Shown: positions 10,513 to 23,400 of the stretch, one piece after another
Numbering within the stretch: position 1 is the first letter of the stretch
Layout of the letters: every line of letters starts with the position of its first letter
From: Procambarus clarkii
Lineage: Eukaryota; Arthropoda; Malacostraca; Decapoda; Cambaridae
Length of the DNA: 64,000 nucleotides
Direction of reading: 5' to 3'
NCBI RefSeq assembly: GCF_040958095.1
Contig: NC_091152.1
Span: forward strand, 21,614,531 to 21,678,530
Position numbers and translations under genes: made by a program
The notes under the pieces: model-generated
The model's database searches: none
The model's input: only the letters and a program-made list of their open reading frames with translations
What the model was told of the DNA's origin: nothing

Positions 10513-12050
10513 TCGCCATATCTTATGAAGTATATACGTAGTTCGTATAGTTCCTCAAACAGCGTAGATCAACTCACTCACAAGAAGTCAACACGAATGA
10601 CTCTGTTGCATTCATATATTATAGGAAGAAAAGTTCCCTGAGATGTCTACACACGTCAAGTAAAGTCTCATTCAAGGAGTCGGAAGACAATGTTTTGACA
10701 GGGGACCAAACTCTTCGTTAGTCCACTTTGACAGTATGTCTGTCCTCCTGATGTCTTCTTGAGAGATCAGGCAGCATCCCATGCAAGTATCTTGCAATGG
10801 TAGATCCTGCTGCTAAGGTCTTCTTCCACTTCCTGGTCACTCCAGTACAGGGATGAGGAGGAGGAGGAGGGAGGTGCTAATTCCTCTTGGCCCAGTGACA
10901 GGTATCGAGACCCTGGCCTCTTATGCCATCTTGACAGCCCTCTAGACACAGGGGCCACTCTGCCTCAGCCATGGACCTAGAGCAGCTAGAGGGAGCTGAT
11001 GCATTGTGTTTATCTCTCTCAAGAACTCGACCCAATATTTCTTCCTTCAAACGAAACTTTTGTGTCCACTTCTTCCCCCAGTGTTCAGCCCTCGTGAGTC
11101 TGGACCATATAGTGACGGCCAGTGGAGGTCACCCCAGTCTCTATGATCAACGTGTTTTCACCTTTTAATGTGATTTCAAATGAAATATATATTTTATTAT
11201 GGCAGTGTCAGATCACGGAGGAAGAATTGGAACAGGAATTTCCTTTAGTATTTTCGTAATTTTGTTTATTATATCTATATTTTATTATATCTATAAAAGA
11301 GAAACGTCGTCGTCGTCGTCTCCTCACCTTCTGGTGTCTGGTTCAGTCTTCATATAAAAGGCAAAGTTGCTGTTTCTATGAGTAACCCAGATGCTCGGGG
11401 CTAGTCTCATTAAACATTGCAGGATTGAAGTTGGCTTTACGTGGAGTGCCGCAGTGGGCGTCGGGATGGGCTGCCAAGCTTCCCATGAAAGGGGGCGCAT
11501 CAACCCCTATAACACCCCCTCCCTCTCACCAGATGGCCGGATATCAAATGTGTCACCAGACGTCATGTAAATATTAGTCAGTTCAGATGATGGCCTACAA
11601 AACGTATGGACAGTTTACAGATCTGCATTCCGGGCGCGACCTTTAGGTTACAGTGATGAAAATAGGTTGCTGGATTTTTTTTTACAGGTAGAAACAGGGT
11701 AAGTGGGACAGGGGAAGAAGAGGGATGGCGTGGGTGGAAAGACGACAGGGAGAGGGTGTAGAGGGGGGAGGGGGAGCGTGCGTAGAAGAGACTGGTAGGG
11801 TGAGAGGAGGAGATTGGGAGGAAAGAGAGAAGATTATCAGAGATATCCTAATAAAACACCAAAAAAATCGACAGATACGGCGGCAATAGAAGACTGGACA
11901 TGGGCGAGGCATTAAAGATCCAACAGACCCAGCCAATTATCAACAGCTAAGCAACACCAGGTTACACTCTGTCACCGTCGTGAACACGACCAAACACCCA
12001 ACATACCGTCCAGGACATTATGGAAACATTGGGATTGGTAAGGTGCTTCA
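10513..12050. other. No gene seen
   Basis: Mixed-composition sequence with short GA-rich blocks (10855-10875, 11690-11830) and a short CGT triplet run near 11305. Only short frames without recognisable protein features. Confidence 0.55.
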
Positions 12051-15000
12051 CCTTCACCTTGTGAGATTTTTCTCTATGCCTACCTCCCTTAGGAGGTGGA
12101 CTACAAGTTTAAAGTCTGCTCACGGCAGTTAAGCATGAGTCCAATAGAAAAAGGAGAAGCGGGAGCAAACCGCCAGGCCTCCACCACCAAGGGTGAAAAC
12201 CTGTCCACAATAGGCCGCTGGCTCCTCCTAGTTAAACAGGACGTTAAACTAATAAAGGGTAACCGACGGGTTCTCACAATCAAATATTTATATTTGATGT
12301 GGCGCTATGAATTGGAATTCGAATTCCCAAGAACAGCCGCCATATCAAGATCACATCAACATTTAATAATATGCAGAAATATGGTGGAATAATATGGTTG
12401 AAAGGTTGACATCAAAGACCGTTTTCTATAACATAACAATTTATTAATAACAAGAAACTAACTACTACATTACCGAGTTTACGTTACGTTAATGTCAATC
12501 CAGTGGCACGATAACAAACAGCTAAATAGCAACCCTTGCTGTGAGGCTGCATACTGAACTAACCTGAACACAGGTGTGCCCACTGATGACGCAATATTGC
12601 AAAACAAAGAAAAATATCACAGACTAAGTTACACCACAGCGAATGGTTACGTTATTGTACATCAAGTGGCATTTGCAACACAGCTATTCAACAGCCCCTC
12701 GAGAAGTGACAGCAGGCTCCATCTTGCTGACACTTCGGGCTGACAACATGAACTAACTGAACAAATGAAGGATATCCACTGAAGACAAAGACACAAGCAG
12801 GCAATCAATAGTGTCTCGGTTTCCCTGACAGCTACTATAATCACAAACTTAGGGGTCCTCCTGCCCCCCAGGAGAGACCCACGTAACTAGGCGGGAGTCC
12901 AACAGTGACTCCCCCCTATCACAACCCAGTGTGAACACTCTTTGCAACTTCCAACAAGAAGTTGCACTGTTGTAAACAGTAACAAAGACAGGCAAGGCGA
13001 GATTCTGGGACACAGCTCCACAGATCCCTAGATGACTCTACTCTCGTCACCAGACGACCACCAAAAGAATTTGCCTTAAGTGATTAATTACGTTAATTGA
13101 CTGATCGCAGCAGTCAGCAACAAAGTACTACGGTAATCACAAACAATTGTCTCCCACTAGACAACAACATGATGATACTCTATGTTAATCTTTAACACTT
13201 GTCTCTCTCTTGTTAACAATAACTCAACATATATTACATCACACTTGACTCCTTGCAAATATTCAGTGAGTAATTCTCAATTAAGGTCAAACGGACCACT
13301 AATTACATCCCCATTGAGTTACGTTAACTAAGCCTACCCTAACTTGGTAGCTTCTCCACAGTCTGTGTCAAAAAATTACTAGTGAGTGTTAATTACCCTA
13401 ATTAAGTCCCTAATCACTTCTGAGCAATTAATTAACTGTCACCAGGACCGATAATTAATCATCCATAAATACGTCTCACTCCGCACTGCCTAAGCAGGTC
13501 TCATCAAACACTGTGAATTCACGGCAAAGGAGTTAATTACCCTAATTAACAATATGTGCCACTAATCCACTGTCCTCAGACAGGATATGATTAATACAAC
13601 GATTTATGCTAGCTCCATGACCTCGCTTTACCGAGTCATCGGAGCTCTCCAATGTTAATTACTCCACTAATTAACCTGAGCCACTAATTGCTATACCCCA
13701 GAAAGGTAATTAGTCTCGAGCATACTACGTTAACACAAATACTGACAGATCCTCTCCCACTACGTGAATTCATGATGAGAAGGCTAATTACATAATTAGC
13801 TAGAGTGGTCAATTAGCTGTCAAACGGACAATTAATTGCTCCCGAGACGTATCTCATTCAAGCTCAACACTGTTCTCTCTTAACAGCCCTCACTCACTCC
13901 ACAATACTAAGTGTGCACCCCTTATCCAGTTAATTACCCCTTACTTAATTAACTCACTGAATCCTTAAGTCCTCAACACAACTTAAAGAAACAAAGTAAC
14001 CCCTGCGTTACATAGGTCACACTACAATGGCATGCAACATCATAAAAGCACTGCCCACATATGGTTGCGGCTACTGCAACTCGCTAATTACTGTGCCCAC
14101 ACAATAATGACACACGGTTGTGCAGCACACAAAAGTATACTAATATTACTGCCCCCCTCTTTTTCTTGCACCCGTTGCAAAGGACTACTGTGAACACACA
14201 CTTACCTCAGCCAGGCAACTAACCCATCAATTGCCTGCTCTCATTAAGTACTGTGAATTCCCCTGAATAATCCTAGAGGTCCCTTAAACCCTCAACACAG
14301 TTCCTGGGGCAATAATATCGTATAAACTGAAACAATACTGCACAAACCTGCAACATAATGATGCCGTCAGCATACCCCACATGCTAATGACATCATTAGG
14401 CAATCAGTCAGCAATCACATCTACCTACTCACCACACAACACAGTACATAAACATGCAAATGAACACATAGAAATGGCATTCACCTAATCAATGAAAATT
14501 ATATCACCAAGTAATTGTACTGCCTACCTCTAATGATTATAATTTTATGGTACTCTATGGCATTAATCCAGTCTGAACGATTATATAGAATCGACAGGCT
14601 GGATCACTTATATGGTAAATCTCTACACTGACCAGTTACATACTCTAGTCAGTCTACTATATATACATTATGATACTACAGTGTGGTCCCGTGTATAATA
14701 TCCATCTCCAGGTACCGCCCTAATCAAACACCTGGACCCTACTGACAGCTGTCACTCAGCTGCTTCTCTAGCCTGGCGAGGCTCTGAGACAACTCTTTCC
14801 GTGAATTTCCACCGGTACCCATCACACTGTAACAGTACTCATTTCTACTGCCCTCTTTCCCTTATTTTTTTCCTTATTTCCCAAGTCACTACCACACTAG
14901 CTGACAACACTTAGCTTGCTTGCTCCTCATGCGTCGACAAGATGTGGCCCTAGGCTGTCCCGGGAAAGTGGCCAAGGCATGTGGCCACCGTGTAGCCCAC

Positions 15001-16570
15001 AGCGCCCCTCCCGAGCTGAGAGGGGGGGGGGGTGGTGGTAGCCAGCGCACAGGCAGGCGGCTGGGTGGCCTGGGGTGGCCACGGGTAGCGCATGATGTCA
15101 TAGCACCCCACCCGGCTGAGCGACGCGCGGGGTGGGGTGGGGTTTGGCCGCGCGGGTGGCCTGGGTGGGTGGCCACGGGCGGGCGCGCACATGGGTGCCT
15201 CAGGCTGGCAGGCTCCCGCCCACAGGAGTACCCACGCGGCTGGGGGTGACAATGGCCGGCGGCGTCCCCACACTGACGCAGCCTGGCGGAATGCAAAGTC
15301 CAACATGGGCCTGTAATATCACACTCACTTACACTGCCCAACACCAATTGTCCATTGCCACTAGACAGGATACTCGACCCACCTGTTACACCATGAGGCT
15401 CTGCCTGCTGCCTCATGCGTGAACACAGTCAACTGTCTCTTAAGCTTTTTACTGTTCCTTCCGTAAATCCTTGGCCCCAATTCACCTAATTGGGCCTTGA
15501 CACAACCCCTGATGGCAAGAGTGCCATATTCGATCAGTAATTTGGACGACAGAAGCGATTAACGTGGGGTGGAGGTGGCTGGCGTGCCACCTCCACCAAA
15601 CACTTCTTCCTCCCCTGGCCGCCCAATTCAAACTGACTCCCTGGCGGGCGGGAAAACTCAAATACCCCTAACTCCTCCCTACTTTGTCTTGACCAATCAG
15701 CTTGGAGCCGGCACGGCTCCCTCGTGCCGCATCCAACCATAGATCTTCGCGCCAAAACTCGGCTTGGAGCACACATGCCTAACCCAATCATATGCCTCCG
15801 TCACCCTTGGGCGTCCTGTGACGTCACAAGGAGGGGGAGGCCTAAACACAGGAGCGATGTCTCCCATGTGGGGGGGAAAGGCAACGTTCACTCCACTCTC
15901 CCCCCACCTCTAACTGTTTCAGTCCAGTACCTCACATCCTATTTCACAGAAACAGGAAAATCTCTGTAATTCTCTCTACAGAGTAACCACAGACCTCTAA
16001 CTACACACAAATGATAGTCCATAACATAAGCTTTCATTCAACACCCAACAAGCATATGTTATTTTGAAAGCTTCAGTTTCTAGAGTGACTAGCTTAATAT
16101 AGAAACTAGGAAGACTAGCTGAGGGATCTAGATCCCTCACACACCTCATCCTCGGGTATATATCCGGCTGCTCAAAAACTTGTATCACCCACAGTACCAC
16201 TCCCGTGCCAGGTAAGTCCTCTACGGGCTCACCATAGACAGTGCTACTTACCCCGCTCCTGTGCCAGGTAAGCTAAGGGCTCACCATAGCCCGTGCTACT
16301 TGGGAACTTGTTCCGAATAACTGAATCTACAACAACAACAACAAACTTGTATCTTTTTCGGGCTATTCATGCCCGTGCCACCTCTAGGGTGATTTAATCT
16401 TCACCAATCAATCACCAAGACTTTGATAATCTTAACAAGGGTCAGGGAAACGCATCTATTAGCCTTAATAAAAATATAAAATAAACTTAGAGAGTTAATT
16501 TCTCAACTTCCTTCTCAAGTGGAATAACAACAGCAGACGATGAGTCACAATAACGGGGCTGAAAATACGA
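12051..16570. other. Long noncoding stretch, possible unrecognised repeat
   Basis: No frame over about 180 codons and none with recognisable motifs. The segment 13080-14000 is unusually rich in TTAATTA-type words. 14930-15300 is G+C-rich with a G-run at 15021-15032. 16196-16310 holds an imperfect tandem duplication of about 55 bp (GTGCCAGGTAAG...GGGCTCACCATAG). It may be one or more old elements, but I cannot name them. Confidence 0.5.
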
Positions 16571-16610
16571 GCACCAAACCACACCAGAAAATGGAGAAAC
16601 GACGACGTTT

Positions 16611-17096
16611 GGGCCATCGTGGACCATTATGTTGTGTGGTAGACGGTCCGTGGTGGACCATTATGTCGTGTGGTAGAAGGTCCGTGGTGGACCATTATGT
16701 TGTGTGGTAGAAGGTCCGTGGTGGACCATTATGTTGTGTGGTAGAAGGTCCGTGGTGGACTATTATGTTGTGTGGTAGAAGGTCCGTGGTGGACCATTAT
16801 GTCGTGTGGTAGACGGTCCGTGGTGGACCATTATGTTGTGTGGTAGAAGGTCCGTGGTGGACCATTATGTTGTGTGGTAGACGGTCCTTTGTGGACCATT
16901 ATGTTGTGTGGTAGACGGTCCGTGGTGGACCATTATGTTGTGTGGTAGAAGGTCCGTGGTGGTCCATTATGTTGTGTGGTAGAAGGTCCGTCATGGACCA
17001 TTATGTTGTGTGGTAGAAGGTCCGTGGTGGACCATTATGTTGTGTGGTAGAAGGTCCGTGGTGGACCATTATGTTGTGTGGTAGAAGGTCCGTGGC
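16611..17096 (+). repeat. 34-bp minisatellite, about 14 units
   Basis: Unit core GGACCATTATGTTGTGTGGT followed by AGAAGGTCCGTGGT, with scattered substitutions (AGACGG, CATGGA, TTTGTG). The left edge runs into the GAAACGACGACGTTTGG motif also found at the edge of the SINE at 10180-10512, so the array probably grew from that repeat. Confidence 0.95.
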
Positions 17097-17136
17097 ATTG
17101 CCGCTGATTCAGGGCAGTGTGTACCACTGGGTGATT

Positions 17137-17442
17137 CTAGATTTGTCTTAGACATGCTTCCCTTGCCACCAAGTTGGACCCATTGTCTGAGATCATCAAC
17201 TTGTGGCAGGATCCATGGACAGCACACATGCGGAAAGCCTGTATGACTGTCTCAGCACTCATGTCGGGAGTCACTTCTAGATGTACTCCCCTTGTTGTGC
17301 TGTTAAGTTTCGGGAATAATTTAATTTTATTTGACTCGGGGAACTGAATGGGTTCAATCATTAAAATCAAGGATGACTGAAACTGCAGTGGGTTCAGTGA
17401 CATTGGTCGTTGTGACTTGTAGCTGTTTAGGCTGCTGTTCAC
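17137..17442 (-). pseudogene. BEL/Pao integrase core fragment
   Basis: Minus-strand frame ending in TTRGVHLEVTPDMSAETVIQ, then the SDNGSNLV segment. These match the DDE integrase core of BEL/Pao elements, whose family form is TRAVHLEV...SDNGTNFVGA: the first Asp region and the SDNG second Asp are recognisable. The frame closes at ARE.ACLRQI without the rest of the integrase. It has the same orientation as the protease fragment at 18012-19191 and the gag fragment at 26373-27293. The RT and RNase H that should lie between protease and integrase are absent, so the element has a large internal deletion or rearrangement. Confidence 0.75.
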
Positions 17443-17965
17443 TGGTTTGCCACTGAAGACTCATGAGCTCACCTTCAACTTTAAATTATGATATCAAGAT
17501 CAGCTTCTGTTGATATAGTCAGCTGTATTTTCTTTGGTGAATACATACCTCAGTTTGTACCCTGCTGACACTAGCTAGTTTCCCTAATGCCTACCTACGT
17601 TAGGAGTTTTACTGTTATTGTTGACTGGCACCTTTGTGTGTCAGTTTGTACAGGACTGATGTCCCTTACTGGAGTTGCAGCTGTTGGAAGTTTCTTTATG
17701 ATTTCACCTACCTGCTAACTCATGTGATGCTAGGCTTTCTAGCTTTATTGTTTTTTATTTTGCACAGAGGACTGAATGTGATCAATGACTACAGTCACGT
17801 ATGGTTCTGGGACTACAGTGAGATCAGTGACATTGGTCGCTGTGACTTGTAGTTGTTTAGGCTACTGGTCACTGACTATCCACTGAGGCCCATAGAAACC
17901 ATCTCGGCTAATAATAATTGTACCAATTCAGCCTTCGATATATATAGTCAGCTGTGTTTTCCACT
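17395..17965. repeat. Diverged direct duplication, about 430-bp period
   Basis: TCAGTGACATTGGTCG and following sequence occur at about 17397 and again at 17824. The stretch TATAGTCAGCTGT recurs at about 17515 and 17944. The duplication occupies the place where the BEL RT should be. No coding similarity seen. Confidence 0.6.
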
Positions 17966-18011
17966 GTGCTTATTTGCTTGAGATTTATATTCAGCCGACC
18001 AATTTGAATTT

Positions 18012-19191
18012 CTAGTAGTAATGATTGTCGGCAGGCAAAGGCTTCTTCAGGTTTAGGACTGTACCTGTGAGTAAACTGTCTCCTGCTGACTCTAACAGGC
18101 TCATTATTCCCTGTTTTTTTGTTTGTCCAGTAATGAACTGGTAATAATAGTCTGCACCTACAAGTATTTCTACATCGTTGAGGTGATCAGACATTATTTT
18201 GTTATCAGCCAACTTGATTCCCTTTTCTTGTAGGGATCTGGCTGTTTTCCCTAGTCCATTAACATATAGGTCAAATTGGATTTGATCAACCACAATGGCT
18301 TGTACAGGTATGGCATTATACCGCCTAGGCGTACTAGTGCCTGGACTACTGTGTAGTCTTGGGGGTCCTCTGTTTATCATGAACCCTGAAATATTTAATT
18401 TTACCTGTGTTACAGGCTGTAGTTTAAGGTTATCTGCCACTTTCTGTGTGACAAATGTTTTCAAGGACCCTTGATCAAATAACCCACGTGTTGTGACCTT
18501 GATCCCTTTGTTCTTGATTAGAAGTTGGGCAGTGGGTAAAGTTGCATTAACTTTAGAGGTTATCGTTAGGGCAATATAATTTTCTCGCACCTTGCAGCAC
18601 TGTACTGTGGTGGGATTCCTATCTCTCATCTTGAGATTTGAATTCTTTAATTTCGTATAGTTGCACAGTGTGGCATGATGCTGACCCCCTTTTACACCTA
18701 TTGCACGTTTATCGTTGGGTCTCACAGTTGTTGACAGTGTGTTATTTGAGACACCTAATGCATTTGTGCAATTGCTTGAGTCGTTTAACTCGGGTGTGTC
18801 TATCAGGATAATTTGTGCAGCAGAATATCGAATGTTCTTCTTGACAGAATATGTCCCCCAGTCTACAGTTCGTTTAGGAGTTACCTGTTTGGGTGAAACA
18901 GTAACTATAGGCTTCGAGAGATTAGCTGAGTGCATGCCCTTACTGCCTTGTTTCTTCCACTTTAGTGTGGATGTGGTTGGTTGGTATTTAGTACCTGTGA
19001 TCCCTACTGACTTTGTCGTTGCAGACTTGTCAGTTGAATAACGATGTTGGTACTGTTTCTGAAGGTTTAGGGTAGGCTGTTAAAGCCTTGTTTGCTCGTC
19101 GTTTATCTATGACAGAATGTAAACCTTCAGAGATAACACCGTCTTGACCACGCAGGATATGTTGCTGTAAGTATAACTCGTCTAGTATATC
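18012..19191 (-). pseudogene. BEL/Pao gag C-terminus and aspartic protease fragment
   Basis: The minus-strand frame (307 residues from 18935) contains TRGLFDQGSLKTFVTQKVAD followed by LSGF-like NISGFMI. This is the retropepsin region of BEL/Pao elements, where the usual D-S/T-G catalytic motif takes the form (L/F)DQGS. Sequence upstream on the minus strand to 19191 continues a gag-like reading. There the element is cut by the 5-bp duplicated site of the Ty3/gypsy insertion and resumes at 26373. In the intact family, protease releases Gag and Pol products in virus-like particles. This copy lacks RT and RNase H and is dead. Confidence 0.8.
19187..19191. repeat. Target-site duplication, left copy (ATATC)
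   Basis: ATATC immediately before the 5' LTR; the same five bases lie immediately after the 3' LTR at 26368-26372. Confidence 0.95.
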
Positions 19192-20175
19192 TGTTACGAC
19201 CCTGGGTTCTCCAGTGGAAACCAGAGGTCAAAATTGAGCTATTAAACTTTCTGGTAGTACAGTTGGGCATCTAGAATGTCAATTGTTTGTATCTTCCCTG
19301 CCAGACGTAAGACTATTATTGTTTCTCAAAGAGCATTTAAAGACTGAGCTGGGGGTTGATTATTAAATAATAACACAGGCACCAACTTTGCTTACTAATA
19401 CTTTCTAAGCATTCATAAAGTAACAATACGTTGCATAGGGGAAGATCTTTAATGTGCTTAGCTGCACGATCAATTAGGCTCCTCCCGGCACCACGAGATG
19501 AGGGAGGCAGCTGGTGGCTAGCTCGTTCTTCTCTGTGGCTGGTGTGTGCGGATAAGAGCTACTCTGTGGCTGTATCCCTACTCTTCTCCCTTCTCCTCTT
19601 ACTTATTTCCCTTACCTGAAGTTCCTGTATCCTTAAGCTAAGTACGGGGCATCAGTAAGTATACCTACTCTGGTAGTAACTATTGGTGAGACCTGGGGTT
19701 AGTATTTGCCAGTGTTTTGTTTACCCTAAGTGTTGTGTTTTGTATTAGGGTACCACATGGTCTCACTACCCTAAGCTGCATCCAGCTTCAGTGCTTATCC
19801 AGTAGTACTTTACCCTAGCTTGTTATTAGTGTAAACCTTGTATCCTGTCTATGTGGACCAAGGCTTTTAACGTAAGATAGTGTGGTAAAGTTATTATTAT
19901 TATTGTTATTGGTGTGAGTGTATATGGGGGGTTGTTAAGGGGTTAATAAATAAGTACATGAATTACAGAGTATCTCTTCTTCCAAGGTGGGAGCGCAGTG
20001 ATCAACCCTTAGACTAACATATATGGTCTTGTAGCAAGTTATTACTACTGTGGATAGTTTATTTTGGGGGCCGGGCCTTTTAGCTCTCCCATATTTGATA
20101 CTCTTGTCTTCTAACTACCTTTACCCTTTAATATTACCAGAACCCCATAGAAGCCCACTCATATCAGTTGTAACA
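19192..20175 (+). repeat. 5' LTR of the Ty3/gypsy element (984 bp)
   Basis: Begins TGTTACGACC and ends GTTGTAACA, the canonical TG...CA. Same length as the 3' LTR, and I see only two differences (CCCTGGG/CCCAGGG near the start, ACACAGG/ACATAGG near 19373/25565). An AATAAA lies near 19945. A short 62-codon frame is present in both LTRs but has no features of a real gene. Confidence 0.97.
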
Positions 20176-20200
20176 AGTGGTTGGCCAGTCCGGGATGAAC
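20176..20200 (+). other. Probable primer-binding site region
   Basis: Two bases after the LTR the sequence starts TGGTTGGCCAGTCCGGGA. TGG is expected for pairing with the CCA end of a tRNA. I could not assign the tRNA. Confidence 0.5.
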
Positions 20201-20450
20201 ATTATAAGTGTAAAAAATTAGATTCTTGAGTGCCAAAATTAAAATTTTTTATTTCCGCAGAACGGTTGTGTGCTAGCCTAGGGTCCAGCTCATCTAGCAA
20301 AGGACATTCTTGCACTGACTGGACACCCAGCTGGATCCCTTCACGATTAAGGTTAGTGTGGCCTTGTGTTAGGGGCCTTGCAAATTTTTGTTTTTTTTCC
20401 AATTTTTATTTTTTAATTTTTTCTTTGGCTGGGAGCTAAAATTATTAGTG

Positions 20451-23400
20451 ATGTCTTTTGAAATGCAGGAACTGGCAAGGGAGCCTTCAGTGGTAGAGAT
20501 AAAGAAACTTAAAAAGTCTAATTTAGTATTGTTAGGCCAGGAATTTGGCCTAGAATTAAAAGTCGCAGATAAAAAGTGGACTTTGGTGAATGAAATATTA
20601 CAACATTGTATTGATGAACAACTATTGGCAAGTGATACACCTTTATGCCAGCCTAGCCAAGCAGAAAGTGCAACTCATAGGGAAAGTGAATTAGCTTTAG
20701 AGTTAGCAAAAATAAAATTAGAGGAGCAAAAACTCAAAACCGAGGAGGCTAGAATTAGAGCGAATGCCACTGGACCTCCACCTGCCGGGGATTCAAACCC
20801 CAGGCATTATGAGAAAAAGCATAATTTGCCTGAATTTTCCGAGTCTGACCCTGAAAGGTTTTTCAACCATTTTCAGAGAGTGGCCACGTCCATGAACTGG
20901 CCAAAGGAAGAGTGGGTGAAAATCCTACAGGGAAGACTTAGGGGTAAAGCACAAGATATTTTTATAAACATGCCTGACGACGAGTGTTTCGAATATGATA
21001 AAGTCAGGGAATGTATTTTGCGGGCATATGAAATTACTCCTGAAGCTCACCGCCAAGTTTATCGTAACCTTAGGCCTACTCACAACCAACCGCTCACTGA
21101 ATTTATGAATGATCAGATTCGATTATTTGATAGATGGATTCGCTCGGCGAAAGCCGAAACATACGAGGCTCTCAGGAACTTAATTTTAATGGAGCATTTT
21201 ATAGATGTTATGCCAGAGAACGTATCACAGTACATTAAAGGAAGGATAGAGTTAAATTCTAAAATAGGGGATTTGGCCAAGTTGGCAGAAAACTACCAAT
21301 TGGCGGGCAAAAGGCCCAATAAAAATAATTATACCCCACAGAGTAGCAAACCTTATACCCACAGCCAGTCCAGACCAGCTCATTCTAACCCTTTACCTAA
21401 TGCACCTTCTGTTTCAGACATAACTAACCCTGTTAAAGTGTCTAGCCCAACGGCACCTAAAGGTGAACCGAAGGGTAATTCTGTTAGTAATGTCTCTTCT
21501 CCCCGACGTTTTTGTGGTCACTGTAATCGTCCAAACCACACTATTAGCCGTTGTTGGCAACTGCACCCTGAAAAAAGACCCAATGCTCTAGTTGTGACAC
21601 AGGGCTTGAGGCTTTCAGAAGGGTTAGGGAGTAAGACCTCCAACCCACAGTGGTTGGACTTGCTTACCCCATTCTTATCGAAAGGGAGACTACTTTTGTC
21701 TGAGGGTTCTTCCTGGAAGGACGTGGTGATCTTCCGAGACACCGGTGCCATCCAGACTTTAATTTTAGAGAGTGCGTTGCAAGGTGCCAACACTCTCGAC
21801 ACTGGAGAGGTGGTACTGGTCGAGGGTGTCACTAGTGATACTCGGGCAGTACCCCTCCATAAGGTTACCCTGGAATCTGATTTCCACAAGGGTGTTTGTA
21901 CAGTCGGAGTCACTTCATACCTACCTTTCCCTAATGTTGATGTAATAGTTGGTAATGATTTAGCAGGGGATAAGGTAGGGGACTCCAGACTGCCTATTAT
22001 GTTGCCTACCCCTAAGGTTTGCCTGGATCCACCCGCCACAGAGGATAATGTTGTGTACCCTGCGTGCGCGGTGACCAGGTCTATGGGACTTAAATGTAAG
22101 GGCAGCCCTGTGCTTGCCAAGGTGGTAAATCCCGAGGTCACGAGGAGCTTTCCGAGTGGTGAAAACCAAGTGGACCTCGCGGACACATTCATGGCCCGAC
22201 TCGATGACGTGGCCGAGGACATTGTGGAGAGCCTGCCACCGCCATCTACCGAGAGTAGAGGAGAGGTGGAGGAGAACACTGTTGAGCCTCGGCCAATGGC
22301 ATCTGACCAAGGCCTAGATGCCTCCTTGAGTGAGTTACAGAAAGCTGACCCCACTCTTGCAGATTGTCATGAAACAGCCGTCTCTATGGGGGAAATTGTA
22401 GACGCAGCAACTGGGTACTACTACAATGATCGGATTTTGATGAGAAAATGGAGACCACAGAGTGCTCCCTTGTCAAATGAGTGGGAGGTAGTCCACCAGG
22501 TTATGTTGCCGACCTGCTATAGAGAAAGAATTTTGGCAGCTGCTCATGATGATCCTATGGGGGGACATCAAGGTATTAATATTACGTATCACAAAATTTT
22601 AAAGTATTTTTTCTGGCCCAAGCTGAAAAGCGATGTGGCAAAATTTTGTAATGCGTGTATTGTTTGTCAACTGGTTGGGAAACCAAACCAGACTCCACCT
22701 AAAGCTCCTCTAAGGCCTATTGTCGTGCCGGAGGAACCATTTTCTCATGTGGTAATGGACTGTGTTGGACCATTACCTAGAACTAAGTCTGGTAATATTT
22801 ACCTAATCACGATGATGTGTATCACTACTCGTTACCCAGAGGCTTTTGCTGTAAGGAACATCCGAGCAAAAACTGTTGTTGCTCGTATGTTGCAATTTTT
22901 TTCCACTTTTGGACTGCCTCGGGTCGTGCAAACTGACAATGGTACTAATTTTAAGTCTGATGTTTTCGAGCAATTTTGTAAGGAATATGGAATAACTCAT
23001 AAGGTTTCCAGCCCATACCATCCACAGAGTCAGGGGGTAATTGAACGTTTCCATCTAACTCTGAAGCAGATGTTGAAGACATCGTGCGAGAGTTCCCACA
23101 CCTTCTGGGATGAGAATTTACCGTATGTTTTGTTTGCGGCTAGAGAGGGATTACAAAGTTCACTGGGCTGTTCTCCTTTTGAGTTAGTCTTTGGCCATAA
23201 AGTTCGTGGACCCTTGCAAATGTTACAGGAGAATCTGTTAGGGAACGTAACGTTAACCGAAGGTTCGGCTTTCTTTGCGCAACACCACCAGAGACTCAAG
23301 GACTGCAAGGCGGCTGCATTTAAGTATCTTGGCAAGGCCCAAGAAAAGATGAAAGAACGTAACGATGCTAAATCTAAGTTACGGGTATTTCAGCCTGGCG

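Noticed and set aside
14889..15422. G+C-rich frames on both strands near 15 kb as a possible gene or CpG-island promoter
   Set aside because: Overlapping frames on both strands with low-complexity Gly/Pro/Arg content and no recognisable domain; no supporting signals nearby.
20176..20200. Assignment of the LTR element's primer tRNA
   Set aside because: TGG is correctly placed, but I could not match the following bases to a specific tRNA 3' end with confidence.
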